In this document: one piece after another, positions 19,584 to 28,244 of the stretch
Position numbering within the stretch: position 1 is the stretch's first letter
How the letters are laid out: every line of letters begins with the position of its first letter
Origin: Candidatus Sericytochromatia bacterium
GTDB lineage: Bacteria > Cyanobacteriota > Sericytochromatia > UBA7694 > JACMQJ01
Assembly (NCBI GenBank): GCA_026004035.1
Contig: BPII01000005.1
Span: 62,001 to 126,000 of the forward strand
Direction of reading: 5' to 3'
Length of the DNA: 64,000 nt
Translations under genes and position numbers: made by a program
The notes under the pieces: model-generated
Database searches by the model: none
What the model saw: only the letters and a program-made list of their open reading frames with translations
What the model was told of the DNA's origin: nothing

Positions 19584-20261
19584 TTATTTTTTAAGTAAAG
19601 AAAAAATAAGTTCATTTAAAAAATTTTCCAATTCAGTTACATTATCTTCATTTATTTTTATATCTGTAAAATCTGGTAAATGTTCTGCAAAAAATAATTG
19701 CTTATGAGCAGCTCTAATCAATGTTATAGTTAAAGCTTTTGGATATTTGTATTCTGGATTAACTTCTAATATTATAGATGCTATCAATTCACAAAGTTTT
19801 TTGTAAGCAAAGAATAAACCTTCTTTATAATCTTTTTCAACATTTTTAGTAATATAAGATTTAATTCCTTCAGCTATTACTATTTTACTTAAAATTCCTT
19901 CATTTATATAAGGTGTTTTAGGATCATCTATTCCAGAATTTGCTATAACATGTATTACTATTTTTAATTTTTCAATTGAATCATTTATATTTAATATTCT
20001 ATTTTCTATATTTGATTTAATCCAGCTCCAATACCACGAAATCAAATAGAATAATAATTTGTATTTATTTTCAAAATATCTATAAATTGATGCTTCTGTA
20101 GAGTTTATAGCTACAGCTAGTTTTTTAAAATTAAAATTTTCAAAACCATATTTATCTATAAGAATTATACTATGACTTAGTATTCTTTTACCTAATTTTG
20201 TAGATTCAGGATCCTTTAAATATAATGTTTTATTTTCCTTTGCAAATTCACTTATAATCAT
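19584..20261 (-). CDS. TetR/AcrR-family transcriptional regulator
   Basis: A 225-residue protein. An N-terminal helix-turn-helix (residues about 25-70) carries GKRILSHSIILIDKYGFENF and the recognition stretch KLAVAINSTEASIYRYFENK, typical of TetR proteins. The C-terminal ligand-binding region is divergent and Ile/Lys-rich. It sits between the giant hook-like protein and the Spy-like gene, all on the minus strand; a role in regulating either is possible but not shown. No clear palindromic operator was found. Confidence 0.85.
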   Translation of the reverse strand: MIISEFAKENKTLYLKDPESTKLGKRILSHSIILIDKYGFENFNFKKLAVAINSTEASIYRYFENKYKLLFYLISWYWSWIKSNIENRILNINDSIEKLKIVIHVIANSGIDDPKTPYINEGILSKIVIAEGIKSYITKNVEKDYKEGLFFAYKKLCELIASIILEVNPEYKYPKALTITLIRAAHKQLFFAEHLPDFTDIKINEDNVTELENFLNELIFSLLKK

Positions 20262-20323
20262 AAAAAACTATAGGATAATAAAATATATAGTATTATATCA
20301 TTATGAAAATACTAATATCTAAA

Positions 20324-20746
20324 TTATTTTAAATTTACAGCTTTTGGCAATTTTGCTAATTGTTCAGAATTAAGTAAAAATTTTATAGATAAAAAATTTT
20401 CTAACGCTTCCATTTTTAATTTTGATTCTATTAAAATTTTTTCTCTTAACAATTTTCTTATTTCATTTGGATCAGAATTAGGAGAAAGTAAAAGTTTCTC
20501 TATTTCTAATTGTTTTAAATCTATTTCAGATTTTAATTTTATACTTAATTTTTGAAATTCTATTCTCAAAGTTCTTATTCTTTCTTTTTGTTCAGGAGTT
20601 AAATTCAATAATTGCCAATTTATTATCATTGTTCCAGAAGATTCTAAAGGAGGTCTTGGTAATTTTCTATCATCATCATTAGCAAAAGAATTATTATTTA
20701 GTAGTAATATTAAAGTAAATGATAATAATATTTTTTTTATTATCAT
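20324..20746 (-). CDS. Periplasmic Spy/CpxP-like protein
   Basis: A 140-residue protein with a Sec signal peptide (MIIKKILLSFTLILLLNNNS, cleavage likely after SFA). The mature part is helical, with the pattern LLNLTPEQKERIRTLRIEFQ, close to the LTxxQ motif of the Spy/CpxP/ heavy-metal-resistance sensor family. Such proteins act as periplasmic chaperones or stress sensors. Its start overlaps the stop of the anti-sigma gene by 4 bases (ATGA), placing it in the sigma/anti-sigma operon and supporting an envelope-stress role. Confidence 0.7.
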   Translation of the reverse strand: MIIKKILLSFTLILLLNNNSFANDDDRKLPRPPLESSGTMIINWQLLNLTPEQKERIRTLRIEFQKLSIKLKSEIDLKQLEIEKLLLSPNSDPNEIRKLLREKILIESKLKMEALENFLSIKFLLNSEQLAKLPKAVNLK

Positions 20747-21591
20747 AAACCTATGTCCTGTATTAAAATATCGTCATTGATATTGTTATCAGATAGTATT
20801 GTTAAAGAATCTATTTTATTTGAAAATAATAAATCTTCTGAATTAAAACTTATCTGAATTTTGTTATTAAAAATTGGATTTGACATAGTTAAAATAATTC
20901 CTGAAAATACTATTCCTACAATCATAGCAACTCTATGAGCATAAGATTTAAAATATTTAGATATATCAATAATTTTATTTTCATTTATTTTATCTAAAAC
21001 TTTATCAGCAAAATCTATTTCTAAAACATGATTACTTAATTTAGATATTGTATTAGATTGAAGCTTAATTAAGTTGTATTTATTATTACATATTTCACAG
21101 TGTTTTAAATGATTTTCTATTTTAGAATAATTAATAGTAGTTTCTTCATTATCAGCATAAGCTGAAATATCTTCTAATGATAAACAATCTAAGTTATCTA
21201 AAACATTTTGAATAAAAATATCATTTTCAAAACTTAAAGTATTTATAGATTTAGAAATAATCTTAATATTTTTCAAAATATTATTACAGCTATTACAAGA
21301 ATTTATATGTTTATCTATTGATTCATAAGCAGATATTGAAATCTCATTATCACTATAAGCTGATATTTGCTCAAATGTTGGATGAATATTTTGTAAAATA
21401 TTATTTATATAGTTCTCATCTATAATGTTGTTAAAAACATTATTTTTTAAACTTCTGGATGTTATAATTAAAAAATTAAGTTTATTTTTACAATAAGAAC
21501 AAGATTCAATATGTTTATCTACATCAGCTCTAGATTCAAAGTCAAGCTCATCATCAATATATAGACTTAAAATATTAATATCATAACACAT
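20743..21591 (-). CDS. Membrane anti-sigma factor with three zinc-finger (zf-HC2) repeats
   Basis: A 282-residue protein with three repeats, each ending in HxxxCxxC: His27/Cys31/Cys34, His95/Cys99/Cys102 and His161/Cys165/Cys168. Each is preceded by an acidic motif such as LYIDDELD, ISAYSDNE or ISAYADNE. A transmembrane segment (about 220-236) and a short extracytoplasmic tail follow. Single zf-HC2 (ZAS) domains bind ECF sigma factors; three copies in one anti-sigma factor are unusual. It starts 4 bases after the ECF sigma gene and overlaps the Spy-like gene. Confidence 0.85.
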   Translation of the reverse strand: MCYDINILSLYIDDELDFESRADVDKHIESCSYCKNKLNFLIITSRSLKNNVFNNIIDENYINNILQNIHPTFEQISAYSDNEISISAYESIDKHINSCNSCNNILKNIKIISKSINTLSFENDIFIQNVLDNLDCLSLEDISAYADNEETTINYSKIENHLKHCEICNNKYNLIKLQSNTISKLSNHVLEIDFADKVLDKINENKIIDISKYFKSYAHRVAMIVGIVFSGIILTMSNPIFNNKIQISFNSEDLLFSNKIDSLTILSDNNINDDILIQDIGL

Positions 21592-21594
21592 AAT

Positions 21595-22173
21595 CTATTT
21601 TTTTAACTCTTTAAAATATTCTGATAATTCTTTAATTAACATTTCCCTTGCTCTCGCAAGTCTAGATTTAACGGTACCAATGGATATATTCATAACATTA
21701 CTTATTTCTTCATAGCTCAAATTTTGAAATTCTCTCATTATAATTATAACCTTATATATTTCTGGCAAACTCTTTATTTTATCCTCTAAAAAATTTTGCC
21801 ATTCATTATCTAAAATAATATCTTCAGGTATAAGCCTTGAATCTGGTATATCAAATATTTTATTTCCTTCTTCATCTTCTTCGTCAATGGATACTTCTTC
21901 TTTATATCGTTTTTTTCTCAATTTATCATAGTAAGTATTTATAGCTATTTTATTAAGCCAAGTTTTAAAAGAAGAGTTAATTTTAAAATTTGCTATAGAT
22001 TGATATACCTTTATCCATATATCTTGTGCTATGTCATTTATATCAAATTCATCAGGTATTAATCTATAAAGAAGGTTGAAAACTAAGCTTTGATATTTTC
22101 TTATTAGTTTTGAAAAAGCTACTTTATCACCTTCTTTAGCTAGTTTTATTAACTCTTCTTCTTCATAATCCAT
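21595..22173 (-). CDS. ECF (group 4) RNA polymerase sigma factor, RpoE-like
   Basis: A 192-residue protein. Sigma-70 region 2 covers about 20-90 (YQSLVFNLLYRL, then the DINDIAQDIWIKVYQSI core-binding/-10 helices). Region 4 covers about 125-185 (LPEIYKVIIIMREFQNLSYE, then EISNVMNISIGTVKSRLARA). It directs transcription in response to a signal released by the anti-sigma factor encoded immediately downstream. An acidic linker (EEVSIDEEDEEGN) separates the two regions. First gene of a sigma/anti-sigma/Spy-like operon. Confidence 0.92.
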   Translation of the reverse strand: MDYEEEELIKLAKEGDKVAFSKLIRKYQSLVFNLLYRLIPDEFDINDIAQDIWIKVYQSIANFKINSSFKTWLNKIAINTYYDKLRKKRYKEEVSIDEEDEEGNKIFDIPDSRLIPEDIILDNEWQNFLEDKIKSLPEIYKVIIIMREFQNLSYEEISNVMNISIGTVKSRLARAREMLIKELSEYFKELKK

Positions 22174-22230
22174 AAAATAGATACTTACAATAAATAAGAC
22201 GATTAATATTTATAAAAGTTCCAATTATAA

Positions 22231-23649
22231 TCAATTTTTTAACAAATTGAAATGTTCTTTATCAAATTCTGAAATTTGAGGTAACTCTATAATAAAAATA
22301 ATCTCTTTATTATCAGAATCATAATTAAAATTTATTTTTCCACCATGTATTTTTAAAATTCTTGATACTATAAAAAGACCTAAACCTGCTCCAGGAGTTG
22401 TTCTTACACCTTGATCATCTCTAAAGAATTTATTAAATAAATTTTCTTTTACTTGTTCAGATAAAGGTTCGCTTTTATTTATAAAAAACATTCTTATATT
22501 CTTATCTTCTTTTTTAATTTTTATTTTTACTTCAGATGAATTAGGTGAGAATTTTATACAATTGCTTAATAAATTTTTGAATATTATCAATAAATTTTCT
22601 TTATTATTTGTTATAAATTCTATTTTATTATCCATATCTATTAAGAGGCTTAAGTTTTTTGCTTCAATCATATGTTTAAATGCTAATAAAGCATCATCTA
22701 AAATTTCTTTTAGTTTTAGTTTTTCAAGAGTTATAAATACTTCTTCTTTAGAAACAAGAATTACATTTAATAAATTTTCTATTAATTCAGATAACTGTAA
22801 TGATTTTTCATATATAGTTTTACAAAACTCTTTTATAGTTTCTCTATCTAGTTCATCATCATTTAATATAACTTCTGAATAACCTATAATTGAAAATAAA
22901 GGAGTTTTAAATTCATGAGACATACCTGTAATAAATTTATTTTTTTCTTGCTCACTTTCTAATTCTTTAGTTATATCTCTAAGATTAATAACCATGCCAT
23001 CTAGAGTATTTTTTGAATATTTTAGAGGAGTAGCTGTTGCTCTTAGAGTCTTTTTATTATTTGGATTATTTATTTCTATAAAACCAGTAGAAATACTTTC
23101 TTTATTTTTTTCTGTGTTCTCAAATGCATATTTTATAAATCTTATAAGACTTCTTGATAACAAATTTTTTGGTGATACAAGAGCTGTACTATCTTTTCCG
23201 CTTATTTCAAATGCTTCATAACCACAAAGTCTAAAAAAAGATTCATTAGCTATGACAATGTCCCTATCATTATTTATAACAATAACACCATCTAAAGTGC
23301 TATTTAGAATTGCTTCTAAAGAACTAGTTAAAGTTGTTTGAGATTTATTATAGTTTTTTAAAATATTTTCTCTTAAAAATGAAAATTTCTTACATAATTT
23401 CTGTGTTTCAAAAGTTAAATCATTAAAGTATGGTATTTCTACATCATTATCTTTTTCAATTTTAGAAAAAAACGTATCAGAAATATTATTAATAGTTTCT
23501 AATATTTGTTTTTGAATAAAAAATAAAATAACAATATTAGATAAAAAAATTAATACTGAAGATAGTATTTTATTTGATAAAAAATATTGAACAGCTAATA
23601 TAAAGAATAAATTTAAAAGTAAACAAATAAATAAATAACTTTTTTTCAT
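22231..23649 (-). CDS. Membrane PAS sensor histidine kinase
   Basis: A 472-residue protein. Two hydrophobic segments at 3-25 and 28-47 leave almost no periplasmic loop. A PAS domain (about 108-225, LDGVIVINNDRDIVIANESF) follows, then HisKA with phospho-acceptor His245 in GMSHEFKTPL, and a HATPase_c domain (N box LSNCIKFSP; G boxes TTPGAGLGLFIVSRI). The short loop suggests the PAS or membrane senses the signal. No response regulator adjoins it. It overlaps leucine dehydrogenase by one base (TAATG), so its expression is likely coupled to that gene. Confidence 0.9.
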   Translation of the reverse strand: MKKSYLFICLLLNLFFILAVQYFLSNKILSSVLIFLSNIVILFFIQKQILETINNISDTFFSKIEKDNDVEIPYFNDLTFETQKLCKKFSFLRENILKNYNKSQTTLTSSLEAILNSTLDGVIVINNDRDIVIANESFFRLCGYEAFEISGKDSTALVSPKNLLSRSLIRFIKYAFENTEKNKESISTGFIEINNPNNKKTLRATATPLKYSKNTLDGMVINLRDITKELESEQEKNKFITGMSHEFKTPLFSIIGYSEVILNDDELDRETIKEFCKTIYEKSLQLSELIENLLNVILVSKEEVFITLEKLKLKEILDDALLAFKHMIEAKNLSLLIDMDNKIEFITNNKENLLIIFKNLLSNCIKFSPNSSEVKIKIKKEDKNIRMFFINKSEPLSEQVKENLFNKFFRDDQGVRTTPGAGLGLFIVSRILKIHGGKINFNYDSDNKEIIFIIELPQISEFDKEHFNLLKN

Positions 23650-24767
23650 TAACTATTTTTTAGATAAAATCTTCTTAAATTTGATAATAATTCAATTCTT
23701 TTTTCTGCTAGTCTATTAGATGCTAAATTAGTAGGGATGTTTTCATTTTTAGCAATTTTAAAGATATTTTTTAATATATTATATATATTTTCTACTTCCT
23801 TCATTGCTTTTGCTTTATTATAACCTTGTAATTCATTCCAAACATTTATTAAACCACCTGCATTTATTACATAATCAGGAGCATATAATATATTCATTTC
23901 TTTTAAGATATTACCATGTTTTATTTCGTCTTCTAATTGGTTATTAGCTGAACCTGCTACTATTTTATAGCCAAAATTTTTTAATGAATTATCATTTATT
24001 GTTCCACCTAATGCACAAGGAGCATATATATCACCTTCTATTTTGAATATATCATTTACAGATATAGCTTTAGCATTATATTTCTGTGCTAACCTTTCTG
24101 TTAAATTACTATCTAAGTCTGTAATGTATAATTCAGCCCCTTCTTTATATAATAATTCTAAAAGTGCTTGTCCAACCTGTCCTAAACCTTGAATAGTTAT
24201 TTTTTTACCTTTTAAAGAATTAGTATTATATAATTCTTCTACACAAGCTTTCATACCTTGAAATACACCATAGGCAGTCATAGGAGATGGATCACCACTT
24301 CCCCCTAAAGCTCTTGATATACCAGTAACATGTTTTGTTTCCATCCTAACATATTCCATGTCATTAGTATTTGTTCCAACATCTTCAGCAGTTATATATC
24401 TACCACCTAAACTTTCTACAAATCTACCAAAACTTCTAAATAATGCTTCAGACTTATCTTTTTTAGGATCACCTATTATAACTGATTTACCACCACCTAA
24501 ATTAAGTCCAGCAACAGCAGCTTTATATGTCATTCCTTTTGATAGTCTTAAAACATCAATTAATGCTTCTTTCTCTGATTCATAGTTCCACATTCTACAA
24601 CCACCTAACGAAGGTCCTAATGCTGTACTATGTATTGCTATTATAGCTTTTAAGCCGACACTTGGATCACAACAATAAACAATTTGTTCATGTTTTGCTA
24701 CATTCATTACTTCAAATAATCCAAAATTATCCTTTTTACTAAAAATTTCATCTTCAAAATATGACAT
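23649..24767 (-). CDS. Leucine/branched-chain amino acid dehydrogenase
   Basis: A 372-residue Glu/Leu/Phe/Val dehydrogenase. The substrate-binding segment includes LGGCRMW and GMTYKAAVAGLNLGGGKSV, with catalytic Lys94. The NAD-binding Rossmann motif is IQGLGQVGQALLEL. The motif set (GGGKSVIIGDP, AEDVGTNTNDM) matches leucine dehydrogenase rather than glutamate dehydrogenase. It converts Leu, Val or Ile to 2-oxoacids with NAD, feeding the branched-chain oxoacid dehydrogenase genes at 27.1-30.5 kb. It is followed by a histidine kinase with a one-base overlap. Confidence 0.9.
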   Translation of the reverse strand: MSYFEDEIFSKKDNFGLFEVMNVAKHEQIVYCCDPSVGLKAIIAIHSTALGPSLGGCRMWNYESEKEALIDVLRLSKGMTYKAAVAGLNLGGGKSVIIGDPKKDKSEALFRSFGRFVESLGGRYITAEDVGTNTNDMEYVRMETKHVTGISRALGGSGDPSPMTAYGVFQGMKACVEELYNTNSLKGKKITIQGLGQVGQALLELLYKEGAELYITDLDSNLTERLAQKYNAKAISVNDIFKIEGDIYAPCALGGTINDNSLKNFGYKIVAGSANNQLEDEIKHGNILKEMNILYAPDYVINAGGLINVWNELQGYNKAKAMKEVENIYNILKNIFKIAKNENIPTNLASNRLAEKRIELLSNLRRFYLKNS

Positions 24768-24914
24768 CTTTGTCTCCTTTAAAAAAATAAAACTATAGAA
24801 TTATAACATATACAAATAATTATTTTAGAAATAAGACATAAATTGTTTTTAACACTACCTAGCAAGAAGTCCATCACTTCTACTCTGCATATATTATTAG
24901 TATTATGACAATAC

Positions 24915-25118
24915 AATTAGACACTAACAAAAATAATGCAATGCTAGTATAAACTTATTAAAATATGGGTTTGCTCAGCTTAAGAGCAGTAGGAAAGGAA
25001 CTGTACAAACTCAAGCCTGTAGGGATAACTCTGGTAACGGGATGGTAGAAATACCAGTCTATGAGTTAACTATCGTTAAAACAGGAAGCTCCATACTCTA
25101 TAGCATGGAGTATTTCAC
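24915..25118 (+). mobile_element. 3' remnant of IS605-type tnpB with omega-RNA-like right end (copy 1)
   Basis: Read in frame, with a few lesions, the stretch gives NASINLLKYG, then TVQTQACRDNSGNGMVEIPV and KTGSSILYSMEY. That is the tail that follows the zinc finger in TnpB proteins. At the end, CTCCAT and ATGGAG (25090-25110) form the right-end hairpin. In intact IS200/IS605 elements this region also encodes the scaffold of the TnpB guide RNA. The transposase and most of tnpB are missing. Similar remnants lie at 44797-44998 (same strand) and 35521-35660 (opposite strand). The rest of 24768-25135 shows no gene. Confidence 0.75.
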
Positions 25119-25135
25119 AGAAAAGATATAATACT

Positions 25136-25642
25136 TTAATTATAAGTTTTATTTTTAATAATTTCTATTCCAGGTGGGAAATGATTTGGAATTGGTTTTA
25201 CTATATTTAAACTACGTCTAGAATCTAATTCCATATTAACTTGATTTAATAGTGCTCCTAATAATGGATCATCATTATTTTTAGGATTAGCCATTTCTTT
25301 TACTAAGTAATCTCTAACAGCTTTTAAATCTTTTTCTGACATATTGTCTATCTTTTGTTTAAAGTTTAATAATTTTTCATCTCTTTCAACACCTTCAGCA
25401 TTTCTTATAGATTCAATAAATCCTGCTGGGAATTGTTTAATTGGTTCTGAGAAAATATCTACAAATTTTTCAGCTTTACCATATTTTGAATGATTTTCTA
25501 TTTTATCTTTTATTATTTGCTCTTTTGGTTCTTTTAATATTTCTTTTACTATATCTGAAACTTTAGCTTCATTTTTTTTATCTTCAACTTTATCAAACAT
25601 TTTTGGTTCTTTAATGTTTGAATTTTTACCTGATATTGTCAT
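25136..25642 (-). CDS. Hypothetical hydrophilic protein
   Basis: A 168-residue protein that I do not recognise. It starts MTISGKNSNIKEPKMFDKV, has a Lys/Glu-rich linker (about 20-50), then a helical domain with FPAGFIESIRNAEGVERDEK and KAVRDYLVKEMANPKNNDD. There is no signal peptide or membrane segment. The polar M-T-I/S-N-type N-terminus resembles those of several other unknown proteins in this window (at 39.6, 48.4, 53.6 and 54.9 kb). Its 3' end faces the tnpB remnant, whose putative guide end points into it. Confidence 0.6.
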   Translation of the reverse strand: MTISGKNSNIKEPKMFDKVEDKKNEAKVSDIVKEILKEPKEQIIKDKIENHSKYGKAEKFVDIFSEPIKQFPAGFIESIRNAEGVERDEKLLNFKQKIDNMSEKDLKAVRDYLVKEMANPKNNDDPLLGALLNQVNMELDSRRSLNIVKPIPNHFPPGIEIIKNKTYN

Positions 25643-25844
25643 TTTTTTCCTCCTATAAAAAATACTATATATATTATTAATAGTTTTATAAAAAAAAAAC
25701 TTTCTAAATATATTAGTTAAATTTACTATACAATTAAAATTAATAAATAATTAAATTTTGTTTAAATTAATAAAACATAAAATTTTGAAAATTTTTTATA
25801 AAAATATAATTATTAAGTCTATAATTCATTAGGAGTTTAAATTT

Positions 25845-26350
25845 ATGGCAAAAGAATTTTCATTTGATATTGTTTCTAAAGTTGATTTACAAGAAGTTAA
25901 TAATGCTGTAAATCAAACTATAAAAAGAAATTTCTCAAAGGTTTGACTTAAAAGGTACAAATTCAACTGTTGATTGGGATGGAGAAGGATTAGTAAAAAT
26001 TAATGCTCCCAGATGAACACTAAGTTAAAAAATATTTATGCTATTTTACAGGAAAAGTTTATAAAAAAGAGGTATATCCTTAAAATCTTTGGATGCTGGA
26101 AAAATTGAAAATGCTTTTAGGTGGAAAATGTAAAACAAGAAATAAAAATAAGACAAGGTATTGATAAGATGGGATTGGCTAAAAAGATAAATAATATAAT
26201 TAAGTCAAGTAAAAATAAAGGTTAATTCTCAAATACAAGATGATCAAATTAGGGTAAGTGGTAAAAAATAAAGATGATTTACAAGATGTTATTAAACTAC
26301 TTAAAAATCAAGATCTTGATATAGATTTACAATTTATTAATTATAGGTAG
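25845..26350 (+). CDS. YajQ family protein, multiple frameshifts
   Basis: The pieces [67 protein letters not shown] and [20 protein letters not shown] together cover the whole YajQ (DUF520) family, a small nucleotide-binding protein of about 163 residues. They lie in alternating frames. I count eight apparent single-base insertions, mostly one extra A in A-runs. Removing them gives about 165 residues. ATG at 25845 follows AGGAG. The gene runs into the crotonase gene after 4 bases. I read it as intact in the organism but badly sequenced here. Confidence 0.8.
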
Positions 26351-26354
26351 TATT

Positions 26355-27113
26355 TTGAAAAAAAGTAGTATTCTTTTAGATGAAGATATCATAAGTATAA
26401 TAACAATTAAAGGCAATAATAGTCTTAACATAATAGACTACAATGCTATAAAAGAACTTAATAAAATAATAAAAAAAGTAAAAATAAATAAAGATGTAAG
26501 AGTTTTAATTATAAAAGGTTATGGTGATAAATCCTTTAGTTCAGGTGCTAATATAGAAGAATTTTCAAAATTTAAATCAAATGAAATAGATGAATATGTA
26601 GAGTTAGGAACTGAAACTTATTTAGAAATAGAAAATTTAAACATACCTGTAATTGCTTGTATAAATGGTTATGCTTTAGGTGCTGGTTTTGAATTAGCTT
26701 TAACTTGTGATATTAGATTTCTTTCTTCAAATTCTATAGTAGGACAGCCAGCTAATAGTTTAGGGTTAATTCCTCCTTTTGGTGGAACTACAAGATTACC
26801 AAAAATTGTAGGTATTGGAATAGCAAAAGAATTTATTTTTGGTTCCATTAAAATAACAGCTGAAGAAGCACTAAAAATTGGCTTAGCTAATAAAGTTTTC
26901 CCACCAGAAAAATTACTTGAGGAAACATTAAATTATTCAAAAAGAATAGTCAAGAATAAACATTATGCAATAAAATTTTCAAAAGAATTAATTAATAAGT
27001 CTTATTATCAAGATATATTAAATTTAGAAAAAAAATATTTATCGGAATGTTTAAAAAACATAGAAACTAAAAATACTTTATTAAAGTTTTTGAATAAAAA
27101 AGGAGATGTATGA
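26355..27113 (+). CDS. Enoyl-CoA hydratase/isomerase (crotonase) family protein
   Basis: A 252-residue protein starting at TTG 26355, four bases after yajQ. Crotonase features: the oxyanion-hole segment FSSGANIEEF and GYALGAGFELALTCDIRFL, which keeps the first acid residue in FEL. The motif QPANSLGLIPPFGGTTRL replaces the usual QPEI/V, so the second catalytic Glu of enoyl-CoA hydratases is missing. It may therefore be an isomerase or another crotonase activity. It overlaps the E1-alpha gene by 4 bases (ATGA), suggesting a role in acyl-CoA metabolism after branched-chain oxoacid oxidation. Confidence 0.83.
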   Translation: MKKSSILLDEDIISIITIKGNNSLNIIDYNAIKELNKIIKKVKINKDVRVLIIKGYGDKSFSSGANIEEFSKFKSNEIDEYVELGTETYLEIENLNIPVIACINGYALGAGFELALTCDIRFLSSNSIVGQPANSLGLIPPFGGTTRLPKIVGIGIAKEFIFGSIKITAEEALKIGLANKVFPPEKLLEETLNYSKRIVKNKHYAIKFSKELINKSYYQDILNLEKKYLSECLKNIETKNTLLKFLNKKGDV

Positions 27114-28225
27114 GTACAGAATTAATAAAATACTTAGATGAAGAAGGTAATTTGATTAATAACTATAAACCTTCTTTAGATGAAAAAAAGTTAAGATATT
27201 TATATGATTTAATGATATTAACAAGAGAATTTGATGATAGAGGACTAAAACTGCAAAGACAAGGACGAATAGGTTTTTATATTGGTTGTAAAGGACAAGA
27301 AGCTTCTCATATTGCTTCTGCTTTTGCTTTAAATGATGATGATTGGATTTTTCCTTCATATAGAGAACCAGGAATATTAATTATGAGAAAAGTTCCATTA
27401 TATAAATTATTTTGTCAAATGATAGGAAATGAAGGTGATCCTTGTCATGGTCGTCAAATGCCATGTCATTATTCACATAGAGAAGTAAATTTTGTTTCAA
27501 TATCAAGTCCTTTAGCTACACAAATACCACATGCTGTTGGTGCATCCTATGCAATGAAGTATAATAAAGAAAAAAAAGTTGCAGTTACTTACTTTGGTGA
27601 TGGTTCAACTTCAGAAGGTGATTTTCATGTTGCTCTAAATTTTGCTGGTGTTTATAAAACTCCAACAATTTTTATTTGTGAAAATAATCAATGGGCAATA
27701 TCCGTTCCTATAACAAAACAAACTGCTTCTGAAAGTATAGCAATAAAAGGATTAGCTTATGGAATAGAAAGCTTTAAGGTAGATGGTAACGATGTATTCG
27801 CTGTTTATGAAGTTACAAAGAAAGCAATTGAAAAAGCTAGAGATGGAGGTGGACCAACATTAATAGAGAATTATACATATAGATTAGGTTCTCATTCATC
27901 TTCTGATGATGCAACTAGATATAGAAGTAATCAAGAGTATGAATTATGGCTAAAAAAAGATCCTATTATAAGGTTTGAAAAGTATTTATTAAGTGAAGGT
28001 ATAATAAATAAAGATTATATAGATTCACAAAAAAAATTTGCTGAAGAAGAAATAAATAATGCTATAAAACAAGCTGAAAAATTAAAAAATCCATCTTTAG
28101 AAACGTTATTTACAGATGTTTATGAAGATATTCCTTCTAATTTAAAAGAGCAAATGAAAAATCTTATAGATGAGCAAAAAAGACTTGGTGAATCTGAAGA
28201 TAATAGTTTAGCTTTTCCTTTATAA
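27110..28225 (+). CDS. 2-oxoacid dehydrogenase E1 alpha (branched-chain type)
   Basis: A 371-residue protein. The thiamine diphosphate motif runs from GDG (163-165) to NN (192-193) in YFGDGSTSEG ... CENNQWAISVP. The N-terminal RQGRIGFYIGCKGQEASHIA and the phosphorylation-loop-like YRLGSHSSSDDATRYR are typical of branched-chain oxoacid dehydrogenase E1 alpha rather than pyruvate dehydrogenase. With E1 beta it decarboxylates the 2-oxoacids of Val, Leu and Ile and transfers the acyl group to E2 lipoate. It overlaps the crotonase gene by 4 bases. Confidence 0.9.
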   Translation: MSTELIKYLDEEGNLINNYKPSLDEKKLRYLYDLMILTREFDDRGLKLQRQGRIGFYIGCKGQEASHIASAFALNDDDWIFPSYREPGILIMRKVPLYKLFCQMIGNEGDPCHGRQMPCHYSHREVNFVSISSPLATQIPHAVGASYAMKYNKEKKVAVTYFGDGSTSEGDFHVALNFAGVYKTPTIFICENNQWAISVPITKQTASESIAIKGLAYGIESFKVDGNDVFAVYEVTKKAIEKARDGGGPTLIENYTYRLGSHSSSDDATRYRSNQEYELWLKKDPIIRFEKYLLSEGIINKDYIDSQKKFAEEEINNAIKQAEKLKNPSLETLFTDVYEDIPSNLKEQMKNLIDEQKRLGESEDNSLAFPL

Positions 28226-28244
28226 GTAAAAAAGAGAGGGTATT

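Noticed and set aside
24960..25118. A tRNA, riboswitch or CRISPR-like unit at the GC-richer intergenic stretch
   Set aside because: It translates as the TnpB tail and aligns with the copy at 44.9 kb; there is no cloverleaf and no repeat-spacer array.
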